Assembly (NCBI GenBank): GCA_938005655.1
Contig: CALLNA010000143.1
Coordinates: 1-15,669 of the forward strand
Source of the DNA: an uncultured Novosphingobium sp.
GTDB lineage: Bacteria; Pseudomonadota; Alphaproteobacteria; Sphingomonadales; Sphingomonadaceae
Reading direction: 5' to 3'
DNA: 15,669 nucleotides
The notes under the pieces were generated by a model. The model did not search any database, had not been told where the DNA came from, and saw only the letters and a list, made by a program, of their open reading frames with translations. Shown piece by piece: positions 1 to 7,283 of this stretch; position 1 is the stretch's first letter; every line of letters begins with the position of its first letter. The translations under genes and the position numbers were made by a program.

Positions 1-383
1 ACGTGGACGCCCTTGCCCTCGAGCGCGTTGAGGTAGGTCGCCAGCGTCGCCACCAGGGTCTTGCCCTCGCCGGTCCGCATCTCGGCGATCTCGCCGCGAT
101 GGAGGACGATGCCGCCGATCATCTGCACGTCGAAGTGGCGCATCCCCATCTTGCGCTTGCCCGCCTCGCGCACCGTGGCGAAGGCTTCGGGCAGCACGTC
201 GTCGAGCGTCGCCCCCTCGGCCAGCAGGCCGCGCAACTTGACCGTCTGGGCGGCCAGCTCCTCGTCGGTCAGGGCGGAAAGGGCCGGCTCGAAATCGTTG
301 ATCTGGCGAACGATCTTGTCGAGCGACTTGACGTAACGGTCATTGGACGAGCCGAAAAGGGCCTTGGCGACAGCGCCGAGCAT
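1..383 (-). CDS. secA: Preprotein translocase ATPase SecA, N-terminal part (cut by window edge)
   Basis: SecA is the cytoplasmic motor ATPase that pushes unfolded preproteins through the SecYEG channel in the inner membrane. Only the first 127 residues are in the window; the gene continues past position 1. The protein opens with MLGAVAKALFGSSNDR. It carries the typical SecA stretch RKMGMRHFDVQMIGG (about residues 77-91) and the Walker A motif TGEGKT at residues 104-109, which binds ATP. The ATG at 383-381 gives the usual short SecA N-terminus and is preceded by AGGA about 9 nt upstream. The gene lies 94 bp downstream of a small exported protein read on the same strand, and that leader contains a GC-rich hairpin at 421-445. 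Identity is secure from the motifs. Completeness cannot be judged. Confidence 0.97.
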   Translation of the reverse strand, partial: MLGAVAKALFGSSNDRYVKSLDKIVRQINDFEPALSALTDEELAAQTVKLRGLLAEGATLDDVLPEAFATVREAGKRKMGMRHFDVQMIGGIVLHRGEIAEMRTGEGKTLVATLATYLNALEGKGVH

Positions 384-420
384 ATGCGAATTCCTGAAAA
401 GGGTAGTGCGGTTGCGGCCG

Positions 421-445
421 GCGCGGCCTTTCCCGGCGGCCGCGC
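421..445 (-). other. GC-rich hairpin in the leader between the 90-aa ORF and secA
   Basis: The arms gcgcggcc (421-428) and ggccgcgc (438-445) are perfectly complementary, 8 bp with a 9-nt loop. The hairpin lies in the 94-nt untranslated stretch ahead of secA. No T-run follows it on either strand, so it is not a convincing terminator. It ends about 25 nt upstream of the secA Shine-Dalgarno and so does not cover it directly. It may be chance in DNA of this composition, or part of a regulatory leader structure. Confidence 0.35.
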
Positions 446-477
446 GGCGAAATCGAAGGGACGTTGCGAAACGGCAC

Positions 478-750
478 CTATTGGCGGGCGCGGTCGATCC
501 CGATGCGGACGGCGCTGCCGCCATCCACCAGACACGGCAGGGGCGCGGCCTCGCTCAGCCGGGCGTCATAGCCGACGCTGGCATGGCCGGCCGCCACGAC
601 GACCTGCCGGGCGAGACGAACCGCGGCCTGCACGGTCTGCACCGCCCCGACCTCCGCCGCCCCGGCCCCGCGCACGGCCGCCTGCGCAGGCGAGACCTGC
701 GCGGCGAAGCCCGTCAGCAGGGCCAGCAGAGTGAGGAGGACACGGTTCAT
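478..750 (-). CDS. Small exported protein of unknown function upstream of secA (90 aa)
   Basis: I do not recognise a family. The ATG at 750 gives 90 residues starting MNRVLLTLLALLTGFAAQ, a good Sec signal peptide: Asn-Arg, a hydrophobic core of about 14 residues, and a likely cleavage site near AQA at residues 22-24. The mature part is only about 65 residues. It is rich in Ala and Val, has one cysteine (residue 73), and ends GIDRARQ directly before TAG. The reading frame is open further upstream to 834, but that extension would bury the signal peptide, so I chose the internal ATG. No strong Shine-Dalgarno is visible. It is co-directional with secA and 94 bp upstream of it, the position secM holds in enterobacteria; see findings. 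It could be an ordinary periplasmic protein, or even a spurious ORF in GC-rich DNA. Confidence 0.6.
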   Translation of the reverse strand: MNRVLLTLLALLTGFAAQVSPAQAAVRGAGAAEVGAVQTVQAAVRLARQVVVAAGHASVGYDARLSEAAPLPCLVDGGSAVRIGIDRARQ

Positions 751-816
751 CGTCGGGGACAGATAGGGACTTGGGCGGCGGGCGTCCAGTACCACCGGCT
801 TATTCGGGCAAACAGA

Positions 817-832
817 GCCGAAGTGTTCCGGC
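817..832 (-). terminator. Weak candidate terminator after the TonB-domain gene
   Basis: On the minus strand GCCGGA and TTCGGC form a 6-bp stem (one G-T pair) with a 4-nt loop, followed by the T-rich stretch TCTGTTTGC. It lies about 17 nt past the TAA stop of the TonB-domain gene. The stem is short and the T-run interrupted, so efficiency would be modest. It lies upstream of the 90-aa ORF that is read in the same direction. Confidence 0.35.
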
Positions 833-848
833 ATCGATCCTCGCTGCT

Positions 849-1253
849 TTAAAGACCTTTGAAAATCCGAGAGTAATCGGGCTCAAGAGAGGGTCGATAG
901 GCAGGAATGACCCACTTGACCTTTGCCCGATAGAATCCTGTGATCGGCTTGTTTCGGGCGTCCCTGGCGGGAAAGAACCTTGCGCGTTGGGTAATCAATC
1001 TGCACGTCGCTTCGTCCAATATGCTTGACCCGCTGCTTTGGGCAACCTCACAGCGCTGCACTTTCCCTGACCGGCTCACTTCTGCGACAAACCCGACATC
1101 TCCTTGGGCGCGGCTACGCAAGGCTTCTGTGGGATAATCCTTCGTCATAACCCACATGCCGGGATTACCTACCGGTGTGGGTTCCGACGCGAACGCGGCC
1201 GTGCCGACGACAGAGGCCGTACAGACTAGCACAGCAAGGTATCGATGCTTCAT
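849..1253 (-). CDS. Exported TonB C-terminal-domain protein (134 aa)
   Basis: A short secreted protein made almost wholly of a TonB C-terminal domain. The start MKHRYLAVLV gives a Sec signal peptide with likely cleavage after AFA (residue 22); GAGAG sits about 6 nt upstream of this ATG. The domain covers about residues 40-116: YPTEALRSRAQGDVGFVAEV, then GKVQRCEVAQSSGSSILDEA, then RARFFPARD and the end of the last strand KVKWVIP. This matches the energy-transducer TonB family pattern (YPxxA, GxVxxxxxV, SSGxxxLDxA, FxPA). Two cysteines (68 and 84) could form a disulfide in the periplasm. It has no lasting membrane anchor and no Pro-rich linker, so it is not a classical full-length TonB and its partner is unknown. 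The frame is open upstream to 1433, but that part overlaps argJ. Hand-counted GC over 841-1320 is about 55%, far below the neighbours, suggesting a separate origin. Confidence 0.85.
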   Translation of the reverse strand: MKHRYLAVLVCTASVVGTAAFASEPTPVGNPGMWVMTKDYPTEALRSRAQGDVGFVAEVSRSGKVQRCEVAQSSGSSILDEATCRLITQRARFFPARDARNKPITGFYRAKVKWVIPAYRPSLEPDYSRIFKGL

Positions 1254-1341
1254 AGGTCTCTCAGTGTCGTCAGAATGATGATGAGTAAAGACTGCCGTTC
1301 TGCGATTGCCCGGCCTTCCACGATTGACTAGGCCGCACCCC

Positions 1342-2568
1342 ATGTCCGAAGCCATCTCCCCGCTCGCCACGCCCTTCCCCGACCTGCCGCCGATCGCCGG
1401 GGTCACGCCGCGCGTCGCGCGGGCCGGGTACAAGGACTGGGGCCGCTGCGACCTGACCTATGTCGAGCTGGTGGAGGGCACCACCGTCGCCGGGGTATTC
1501 ACCAGGAACGTCTGCTGCTCCAGCGAGGTCGAGATCGGGCGCGAGATCGCCGCCATCGGCAAGGCGCGGGCGCTGATCGTCAATGCAGGCAATTCCAACG
1601 CCTTCACCGGCTATCGCGGACGCGAAGCGGTCGAGCAGATCATGGGCCAGGTCGCGGCGCACCTCGGCTGCGCGCCGAGCGAGGTCTTCGTCTCCTCGAC
1701 CGGGGTGATCGGCGTACCGCTGCCAAAGGACAAGGCGCGGGCCGGCGTCGAGGCCGCGCTGACCGCCGCGCCCTGCTCGTGGGAAGAGGCCGCGCGGACC
1801 ATCGGCACGACCGACACCTTCCCCAAGGGCGCCACGGCCCGGGCGGTGGTCGGCGGCAAGACCGTCACCCTCTCAGCGATCATCAAGGGCAGCGGCATGA
1901 TCGCGCCCGACATGGCGACCATGCTCGGCTACGTCTTCACCGACGCGGCGGTCGATCCGGCCTTCCTGCAAGCCTGCCTCTCGGCCGCGAACGGGCGGAC
2001 CTTCTCCTGCATCACCGTCGACAGCGACACCTCGACCAGCGACACGGTGCTGGCCTTCGCCACCGGCCAAGCCGGCAACGTCCCGCTCGCCTCGTTCGAG
2101 GATGCCGGGGCCGACGCCTTTGCTGCCGCGCTGGAGGACGTCTGCCGCCAGCTTTCCCATCTCGTCGTCAAGGACGGCGAAGGCGCGCAGAAGTTCGTCG
2201 AGATCGCCGTGACCGGGGCCGTCAGCGACGAGAGCGCGCGCCGGGTCGGCCTCGCCGTGGCCAACTCGCCGCTGGTCAAGACCGCCATCGCCGGGGAAGA
2301 CGCCAACTGGGGCCGCGTGGTCATGGCGGTCGGCAAGGCCGGCGAGCCCGCGGACCGCGACCGGCTCTCGATCGGCTTCGGCGGCATCTGGGCGGCGCGC
2401 GAGGGCCTGCCGCTGGCCGACTACGACGAGGCGCCCGTCGCCGCGCACCTCAAGGGACGGGAGGTCACGATCCAGGTCGACCTCGGCCTCGGCGAAGGCC
2501 GCGCCACGGTGTGGACCTGCGACCTGACCCACGGCTACATCTCGATCAACGCGGATTACCGGAGTTGA
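1342..2568 (+). CDS. argJ: Bifunctional glutamate N-acetyltransferase / ornithine acetyltransferase ArgJ
   Basis: ArgJ moves the acetyl group from N-acetylornithine to glutamate, closing the cyclic arginine pathway; many ArgJ enzymes also use acetyl-CoA for the first step. The protein is 408 residues, the normal family length. The proenzyme cuts itself into alpha and beta chains before a conserved threonine. Here the motif KGSGMIAPDMATML gives the cleavage between Ala192 and Thr193, with Thr193 as nucleophile. Other family marks are NAGNSNAFTG (residues 81-90), TVDSDTSTSDT in the beta chain, GEDANWGR, and the C-terminal NADYRS. I chose the ATG at 1342 (MSEAISPLATPF), which fits the family N-terminus. 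The open frame begins at an upstream TTG (1306). Whether it has ornithine transfer only or both activities cannot be read from the sequence. The next gene starts inside its stop codon. Confidence 0.97.
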   Translation: MSEAISPLATPFPDLPPIAGVTPRVARAGYKDWGRCDLTYVELVEGTTVAGVFTRNVCCSSEVEIGREIAAIGKARALIVNAGNSNAFTGYRGREAVEQIMGQVAAHLGCAPSEVFVSSTGVIGVPLPKDKARAGVEAALTAAPCSWEEAARTIGTTDTFPKGATARAVVGGKTVTLSAIIKGSGMIAPDMATMLGYVFTDAAVDPAFLQACLSAANGRTFSCITVDSDTSTSDTVLAFATGQAGNVPLASFEDAGADAFAAALEDVCRQLSHLVVKDGEGAQKFVEIAVTGAVSDESARRVGLAVANSPLVKTAIAGEDANWGRVVMAVGKAGEPADRDRLSIGFGGIWAAREGLPLADYDEAPVAAHLKGREVTIQVDLGLGEGRATVWTCDLTHGYISINADYRS

Positions 2569-3374
2569 TCGACGCCGCGCTCACCCGGCAGGTCGAAGCC
2601 CTGATGCGCGAGGCGGCCGAGCGCGCAATCCTGCCGCGCTATCAAAGGCTGGCCGCCGAGCAGATCGTGGCCAAGGCCGCCGACGACGTGGTCACGGTGG
2701 CCGACGGCGAGGCCGAGGCGATCCTGACCGAAGGCCTCGCCCGCCTGCTGCCCGAGGCCGCCGTGGTCGGCGAGGAGGCTTACCACGCCGATCCCTCGCT
2801 CCAGGACCGGCTCGGCGACGCGCTGTGCTGGATCGTCGACCCGCTCGACGGGACCAACAACTTCGCCGTGGGCAAGCCGCCGTTCGGGGTGATCGTCTCC
2901 CTCGCCGAGAAGGGCGAGACGGTCGGCGGGTGGATTCTCGACGTGCTGAGCGGGCGGTTCTGCCATGCCGGGCGCGGCCAGGGGGCCTTCGTCGACGGGG
3001 AGCGCATCCGCGCCCGTCCGAGCGGGCAGGAGCCGCCCATCGCCGCGATCTCGCTGGTCTTCGCCGATCCCGCCCGGCGCGAGGCGCTGCGCAGCGAGAT
3101 CGCCCCGCACTACACCTGCGTCGACATCCCGCGCTGCGCCGCCGAACAATGGCCGCGCCTGGCGCTCGGCATCAACGACGTGTCGATCTTCGAGCGGACG
3201 CTGGCCTGGGACCATGCCGCAGGCGTGCTGCTGCTGAATGAGGCGGGCGGCAAGGCGGCGCGGCCGGACGGACGGCCCTACCGCGTCGACGAGCACCTGC
3301 TGCCGGGTCTGCTCGGCGCATCGAGCCCGGCCTTGTGGGACGACCTGGCCGAGCGGATGAGCAGGCTGGACTGA
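2565..3374 (+). CDS. Inositol monophosphatase family phosphatase (HisN/SuhB-like)
   Basis: A Mg-dependent, Li-sensitive-type phosphatase of the IMPase superfamily, about 269 residues. Metal-ligand motifs are all present: VTVADGEAE (residues 44-52), GEE at 69-71, WIVDPLDGTNNF at 89-100 (Asp92 and Asp95), and WDHAAGVLLLNEAGG at 215-229 (Asp216). The likely substrate is a small sugar or inositol phosphate, or histidinol phosphate; alphaproteobacterial members next to argJ are often annotated simply as inositol monophosphatase. The substrate cannot be settled from motifs. The start is uncertain. TTG at 2565 overlaps the argJ TGA (sequence TTGA) and keeps a first helix expected in this family. ATG at 2604 would give 256 residues. 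The tight overlap implies co-translation with argJ. A hairpin follows the stop at 3381-3404. Confidence 0.9.
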   Translation: MIDAALTRQVEALMREAAERAILPRYQRLAAEQIVAKAADDVVTVADGEAEAILTEGLARLLPEAAVVGEEAYHADPSLQDRLGDALCWIVDPLDGTNNFAVGKPPFGVIVSLAEKGETVGGWILDVLSGRFCHAGRGQGAFVDGERIRARPSGQEPPIAAISLVFADPARREALRSEIAPHYTCVDIPRCAAEQWPRLALGINDVSIFERTLAWDHAAGVLLLNEAGGKAARPDGRPYRVDEHLLPGLLGASSPALWDDLAERMSRLD

Positions 3375-3380
3375 TACGAA

Positions 3381-3404
3381 AACCTCTCCGCGAGCGGGGA
3401 GGTT
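3381..3404. terminator. Shared hairpin terminator between the convergent IMPase gene and trxA
   Basis: The arms AACCTCTCCGC and GCGGGGAGGTT pair over 11 bp (one G-T) around a 2-nt loop. It starts 7 nt after the phosphatase stop and 9 nt beyond the trxA stop. On the minus strand the hairpin ends in GGTTTTCGT, a short T-run, so it fits best as the trxA terminator. On the plus strand no T-run follows. Its core CCTCtCCG/CGGGGAGG resembles the first hairpin of the repeat at 12410-12428. Confidence 0.7.
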
Positions 3405-3412
3405 CGGAAGGC

Positions 3413-3733
3413 TTAGAGCACGCTTTCCAGCCAGCCCTTGAGCTGGCTCTTGGGCGCGGCGCCGAGCTTCTGGGCGACGGGCTTGCCGTCCTTGAACAGC
3501 ACCATCAGCGGGATCGACTGGACGCCGATCTGGCCGGGGACATCGGTGTTCTCCATGATGTCCATCTTGGCGATCGTCACCTTGTCCGACAGCTCGTCGC
3601 TGATCTCCTCCAGGGCCGGAGCGATCATCTTGCAAGGGCCGCACCATTCGGCCCAGAAGTCGACCAGCACGGGCTTGTCGGACTGGAGGACGTCGGCGGC
3701 GAAGCTCGCGTCGGTGACGGCTTTGGTCGGCAT
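3413..3733 (-). CDS. trxA: Thioredoxin TrxA (106 aa)
   Basis: A small cytoplasmic dithiol oxidoreductase that reduces ribonucleotide reductase, PAPS reductase and other disulfides. The length matches the thioredoxin family. The active site is WAEWCGPCK with Cys31 and Cys34, and the buried Asp of VDFW is Asp25. The cis-proline loop reads SIPLM (Pro75) where most TrxA proteins have GIPT, a mild departure; see findings. The start MPTKAVTDASF has a strong CAGGAGA about 7 nt upstream; an upstream in-frame extension to 3790 is not needed. It is the last gene of the minus-strand block, 76 bp after addA, with a possible promoter in that gap and a hairpin terminator at 3381-3404. Confidence 0.96.
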   Translation of the reverse strand: MPTKAVTDASFAADVLQSDKPVLVDFWAEWCGPCKMIAPALEEISDELSDKVTIAKMDIMENTDVPGQIGVQSIPLMVLFKDGKPVAQKLGAAPKSQLKGWLESVL

Positions 3734-3762
3734 CGGATGGTCTCCTGTATCTCTTGCCCCGC

Positions 3763-3790
3763 AATCTAGGCGCTGCGCCCCGCAGCGCAA
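3763..3790 (-). promoter_or_regulatory. Possible sigma70-type promoter for trxA with a palindromic spacer
   Basis: On the minus strand TTGCGC (3790-3785) and TAGATT (3768-3763) lie 16 bp apart, 30 bp upstream of the trxA ATG. The -10 box matches TATAAT at 4 of 6 positions; the -35 box is weaker. The spacer region contains a perfect 8-bp inverted repeat (gcgctgcg and cgcagcgc, 3770-3788, 3-nt centre). This could instead be only a hairpin in an addA-trxA transcript. Confidence 0.35.
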
Positions 3791-3809
3791 CCGGCCGACG
3801 GGAAAAGCT

Positions 3810-6800
3810 TTACTGCGCTGTGAACAACGCGGACTTGTGGCGGCTCAGCGCCTCCGCGGGAATCTCGATGAGCTGAGGCGTCTGGGTGTAGAGCACGGCG
3901 GCCTCGACCCGGCGGCCCGGATAGGCGGCTTCGAGCGCCGCGACATAGGCCGCCATCTGGCGCAGGACGGCGCCCGGCATCCCGTCCAGGTCGCGCGGCG
4001 GGCGACGGGCGGTCTTGAAATCGACCAGGCGGATGCGCTCGGGCCCGACCAGCAGCCGGTCGATGGTGCCGGCGACGACCTGCCCGCCAACGACCGCGGC
4101 GAGCGGCACTTCGGCCAGGGCCTCGGGCGCGAACAGCCCGGCCCAATCGGGATGACCGAGCACGGCCAGCGCGGCTTGGGCGATGTCCTCCCGCGCCTCG
4201 GCATCCAGTCGCGGCGCGTTGCGCGCCAGCCAGCGCCGCGCCGCATCCGCCCGCGCGGTGTCGGGCACGGCGGGCAGGCGCTCGAGCAGCTTGTGGATCA
4301 TCACCCCGCGCTGCGCCGCCGCCAGGCCCGCGCCCGGCGCGAGCGGCGGGTCGGGCGAGACGTCCTCGCCCAGCGAGGACGGCGCCAGTGGACGCGGCGG
4401 GCGCGGCTCGGCGGCGACGGGCTGGTGCAGCCAGGCCGGCAAGGTTGGAGGCTGCGCCGGCTCCGGCGCGGCCTCGCGCGGGGGGAGTTCGGCGAGGGCG
4501 CCATGCTCGAAGCGATGGCCCCACAGCGCGTCCTCGAGCGGATCGGCTTCCTCGAACAGCTCGGCAAGGCGGGCGTACCAGCTTTGCGGGGCGGGCGCCT
4601 TCTCGCGCAGGCCGAGCGCGCCGCCGACGAACAGCGCCTCCTCCGCCCGGGTCATCGCGACGTAGAGCAGGCGCCAGTGCTCCTCGCCCTCGGCCCGCGC
4701 GGCTTCCTCCTCGGCGGCGCGGACCCGCGCGCCCTTCTCCTCCTTGCGCAGGCCGGGGAGCGGGACGCGGCGCGGCGCGGCGCCGGGAAACCCGGGCTCG
4801 GCAAGGTCGAGCGCCGAGCCCCGGGCGCTGTCCGGATCGCCCGCCGCGTCGGCCAGGATCACGATCGGCGCCTGGAGGCCCTTCGAGCCGTGGACGGTCA
4901 TCACCCGGACCAGGCCATCGCTCTTGCCCGCCTCGCGCTTCAGCTCGCCCTCGCCCGCATCGAACCAGGCGAGGAAGCCGACCAGCGAGGCCGCCGCGCT
5001 CGCTGCATAGGCCCCGGCGGCATTGAGCAGCTCGTCGATCGGATCGTTCGCCTCGCGCCCGAGCCGCGCGACCAGCTTGCGCCGCCCCTGCCACGGCCCG
5101 ACCAGCAGCCAGTGCAGCAGGGCCTGCGGCGATTCGTAATCCGCGCGGGCGAGCAGGCCGTCGAGCAGGTCCCGCGCCGCCGCGACCTCCGGATGCGAGC
5201 TGCGGCGCAAGTGCGACCACAGGTGCGCGTAGCGCTCGCGATAGCCGTGCTCCAGCAACTGCTCCTGCGACCAGCCGACCAGCGGCGAGACCAGCAGCGC
5301 CGCGAGGTTGAGGTCGTCGAGCGGCTGGGCGGCGAAGCGCAGCGCGGCGACGAGGTCCTTCACCGCCAACGGCGCGCCGAGCCGCAGCCGGTCGACGCCC
5401 GCGACCGGCACCCCGGCGGCATGGAGCCGGGCGATGATCAGCCCGGCCAGCTCCTTGCGCTTGCGCACCAGGATCATCACGTCGCCCGGCCCGGCCCGCC
5501 GCGCGCCGCCCTTCACCAGCGGGAAGCCCTCGTCCATCCAGGCGCGGACCTGCCGGGCGATGAGGTCGGCCATCTGCCGGTCGGGCCGCGACAGCCAGCC
5601 CTCGCCGCCTTCCTCGGCTTCGTCCTCGGCCTCGTCGCCGCTCAGCCCGACCGGCCGCCACAGGGCGACGTAGCCGGGCCGCGCTTCGCCCTGATGCGCC
5701 ACGGGGGGCTCCGACAGGCCGAAGGCGGCATGGCCGACATGGGCGATGGCGCGGTCGACGAAATCGAGCACCGGCTGCGCGGTGCGGAACGAGACGGCGA
5801 GCCCGAGCTGCCGGAGCCTCGGTACGCGGCCTCTCTCGCGCGACTCCTCGGCGTTCTCGACCAGCCCGCGAAGCTGCTCCTCCACCCGCCGCCGGGCCGC
5901 CTCGAAGTTCTCCGGGCTCGTGCCCTGGAAGCGGAAGATCGCCTGCTTGTAGTCGCCGACCACGAACAGCGTGCGCAGCTTGTCGCCGTGCGCGCCCAGG
6001 CCGGTGAAGAAGTCCCCGGTCAGCGCCTCGATGATCCGCCACTGGGCCTCGTTGGTGTCCTGCGCCTCGTCGATCAGCACGTGGTCGAACCGCCGGTCGA
6101 GCTTGTAGCGGATCCACTCCGACAGCTCGGAGCGGCCGAGCAGGTCGGCGGCCTGGCGGATCTGGTCGTCGAAGTCGATCAGCCCCTCGCGCTGCTTGGC
6201 CTCGTGCCAGGCGAGCGCGAAGTGGCGGCCCAGCTCCAGCGCCGGGGCCAGCCAGGCCGCCAGGGCGAGCTGGGCGCGCAGCTCGCGCACGGCGTCGATG
6301 CAGGCGCCGACCCGCAGGACATGCTGCTCGTAGTCGGGATCGCGCTTGAGGACGTTGTTGAGCTGCTTCGGCGCACCGGTCGTCTTGGTGAACAGGCCGA
6401 GGTGGAGGTCGTCGATCGCCAGGGCGCGCACCGCCGCGTCCTGGGCCAGCCAGGCGTCGATCGCCTCCGTCCCGTCGCGCCCGGTCGCGCTGTCCCAGGC
6501 CGCCAGGGTCTCCCGGCAGCGCCGCAGCGAGGCAACGTCGAACGCGTCGTCCCCGCACAATGCCGCCAGCGCCGCCTCGTCGGCATCGCCCGGGAGACCC
6601 AGCAGCCGTTTCACCTGCACGGCCAGGGGCGGCGTCCAGCTTCCCGGCCCCAGCCACAACTCGTGCGCCGAGGCGCAGCGCAGCAGGAAGCGCTCGACCT
6701 CGTCGGGCGCCATCCGCAGCGAGAGCGCTGCGAGCGAATCCAGCAGCGCCGCGTCCCCGCGCGCCTCGGCGTCGAGCAGCAGGTCGGCCAGCACCTGCCG

Positions 6801-7283
6801 CGCCAGCAGGTCGCGGTCGCGATCCTCCATCGGCCGCGTGCCGGGGATCAGCCCGGCCTCGGTCGGGAAGGCGGCGAGCAGCCACTGGGCGAAGGCATGG
6901 ATCGTATCGATCCTGAGCCCCCCGCCGGGGCAATCGAGCACGGCGGCGAACAGCGTGCGCGCCCGCGCCCGGGTCGCGGGATCGGAGGGCGCGCCGATCG
7001 CCTCCAGGTGGCGGAACAGGTCCGCGTCGGAGAGGCGCACCCAGGTCGCCAGCGTCGCGTTGATCCGCGCCGCCATCTCGGTCGCGCCGGCCTTGGTGAA
7101 GGTCAGGCAGAGGATCTGCGAGGGATCGACATCGGGCTGGAGCAGCAGCCGCAGCACGCGGGAGGACAATACCTGCGTCTTGCCCGTCCCCGCCGAGGCG
7201 CTGAGCCAGACGGTGTCCTCCGGCGCTACGGCAAGACGCTGGTTGTCCTTGAGCGGCCAGACCTTCGCTTCACCCCCGCTCAT
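3810..7283 (-). CDS. addA: Double-strand break repair helicase-nuclease subunit AddA (alphaproteobacterial type)
   Basis: AddA pairs with AddB to form the helicase-nuclease that resects broken DNA ends and prepares RecA loading, the counterpart of RecBCD. The 1157-residue protein is a UvrD-like superfamily 1 helicase with a C-terminal nuclease. Visible helicase motifs are the Walker A SASAGTGKT (28-36, Lys35), TFTKAGATEMAARI (61-74), IDEAQDTNEAQW (404-415), VVGDYKQAIFRFQG (441-454), and VMTVHGSKGLQAP (about 795-807). The C-terminal PD-(D/E)XK nuclease shows GTIDRL (Asp1075), VDFKT (Asp1088, Lys1090) and QMAAY (Gln1109). All key residues are present, so it should be active. The ATG at 7283 overlaps the addB stop as ATGA. 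The open frame upstream to 7496 lies inside addB and is not used. Confidence 0.96.
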   Translation of the reverse strand: MSGGEAKVWPLKDNQRLAVAPEDTVWLSASAGTGKTQVLSSRVLRLLLQPDVDPSQILCLTFTKAGATEMAARINATLATWVRLSDADLFRHLEAIGAPSDPATRARARTLFAAVLDCPGGGLRIDTIHAFAQWLLAAFPTEAGLIPGTRPMEDRDRDLLARQVLADLLLDAEARGDAALLDSLAALSLRMAPDEVERFLLRCASAHELWLGPGSWTPPLAVQVKRLLGLPGDADEAALAALCGDDAFDVASLRRCRETLAAWDSATGRDGTEAIDAWLAQDAAVRALAIDDLHLGLFTKTTGAPKQLNNVLKRDPDYEQHVLRVGACIDAVRELRAQLALAAWLAPALELGRHFALAWHEAKQREGLIDFDDQIRQAADLLGRSELSEWIRYKLDRRFDHVLIDEAQDTNEAQWRIIEALTGDFFTGLGAHGDKLRTLFVVGDYKQAIFRFQGTSPENFEAARRRVEEQLRGLVENAEESRERGRVPRLRQLGLAVSFRTAQPVLDFVDRAIAHVGHAAFGLSEPPVAHQGEARPGYVALWRPVGLSGDEAEDEAEEGGEGWLSRPDRQMADLIARQVRAWMDEGFPLVKGGARRAGPGDVMILVRKRKELAGLIIARLHAAGVPVAGVDRLRLGAPLAVKDLVAALRFAAQPLDDLNLAALLVSPLVGWSQEQLLEHGYRERYAHLWSHLRRSSHPEVAAARDLLDGLLARADYESPQALLHWLLVGPWQGRRKLVARLGREANDPIDELLNAAGAYAASAAASLVGFLAWFDAGEGELKREAGKSDGLVRVMTVHGSKGLQAPIVILADAAGDPDSARGSALDLAEPGFPGAAPRRVPLPGLRKEEKGARVRAAEEEAARAEGEEHWRLLYVAMTRAEEALFVGGALGLREKAPAPQSWYARLAELFEEADPLEDALWGHRFEHGALAELPPREAAPEPAQPPTLPAWLHQPVAAEPRPPRPLAPSSLGEDVSPDPPLAPGAGLAAAQRGVMIHKLLERLPAVPDTARADAARRWLARNAPRLDAEAREDIAQAALAVLGHPDWAGLFAPEALAEVPLAAVVGGQVVAGTIDRLLVGPERIRLVDFKTARRPPRDLDGMPGAVLRQMAAYVAALEAAYPGRRVEAAVLYTQTPQLIEIPAEALSRHKSALFTAQ

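Noticed and set aside
421..445. Hairpin ahead of secA as an intrinsic terminator
   Set aside because: No T-run follows on either strand. It is kept only as a leader hairpin of unknown role.
1306..1341. Upstream TTG start for argJ
   Set aside because: It adds 12 residues not expected in the family and lies in the low-GC intergenic stretch. The ATG at 1342 gives the usual N-terminus.
1779..2564. N-terminal extension of the phosphatase frame inside argJ
   Set aside because: The extra stretch is read out of frame within argJ and is Arg/Gly-rich noise. The phosphatase family begins near the argJ stop.
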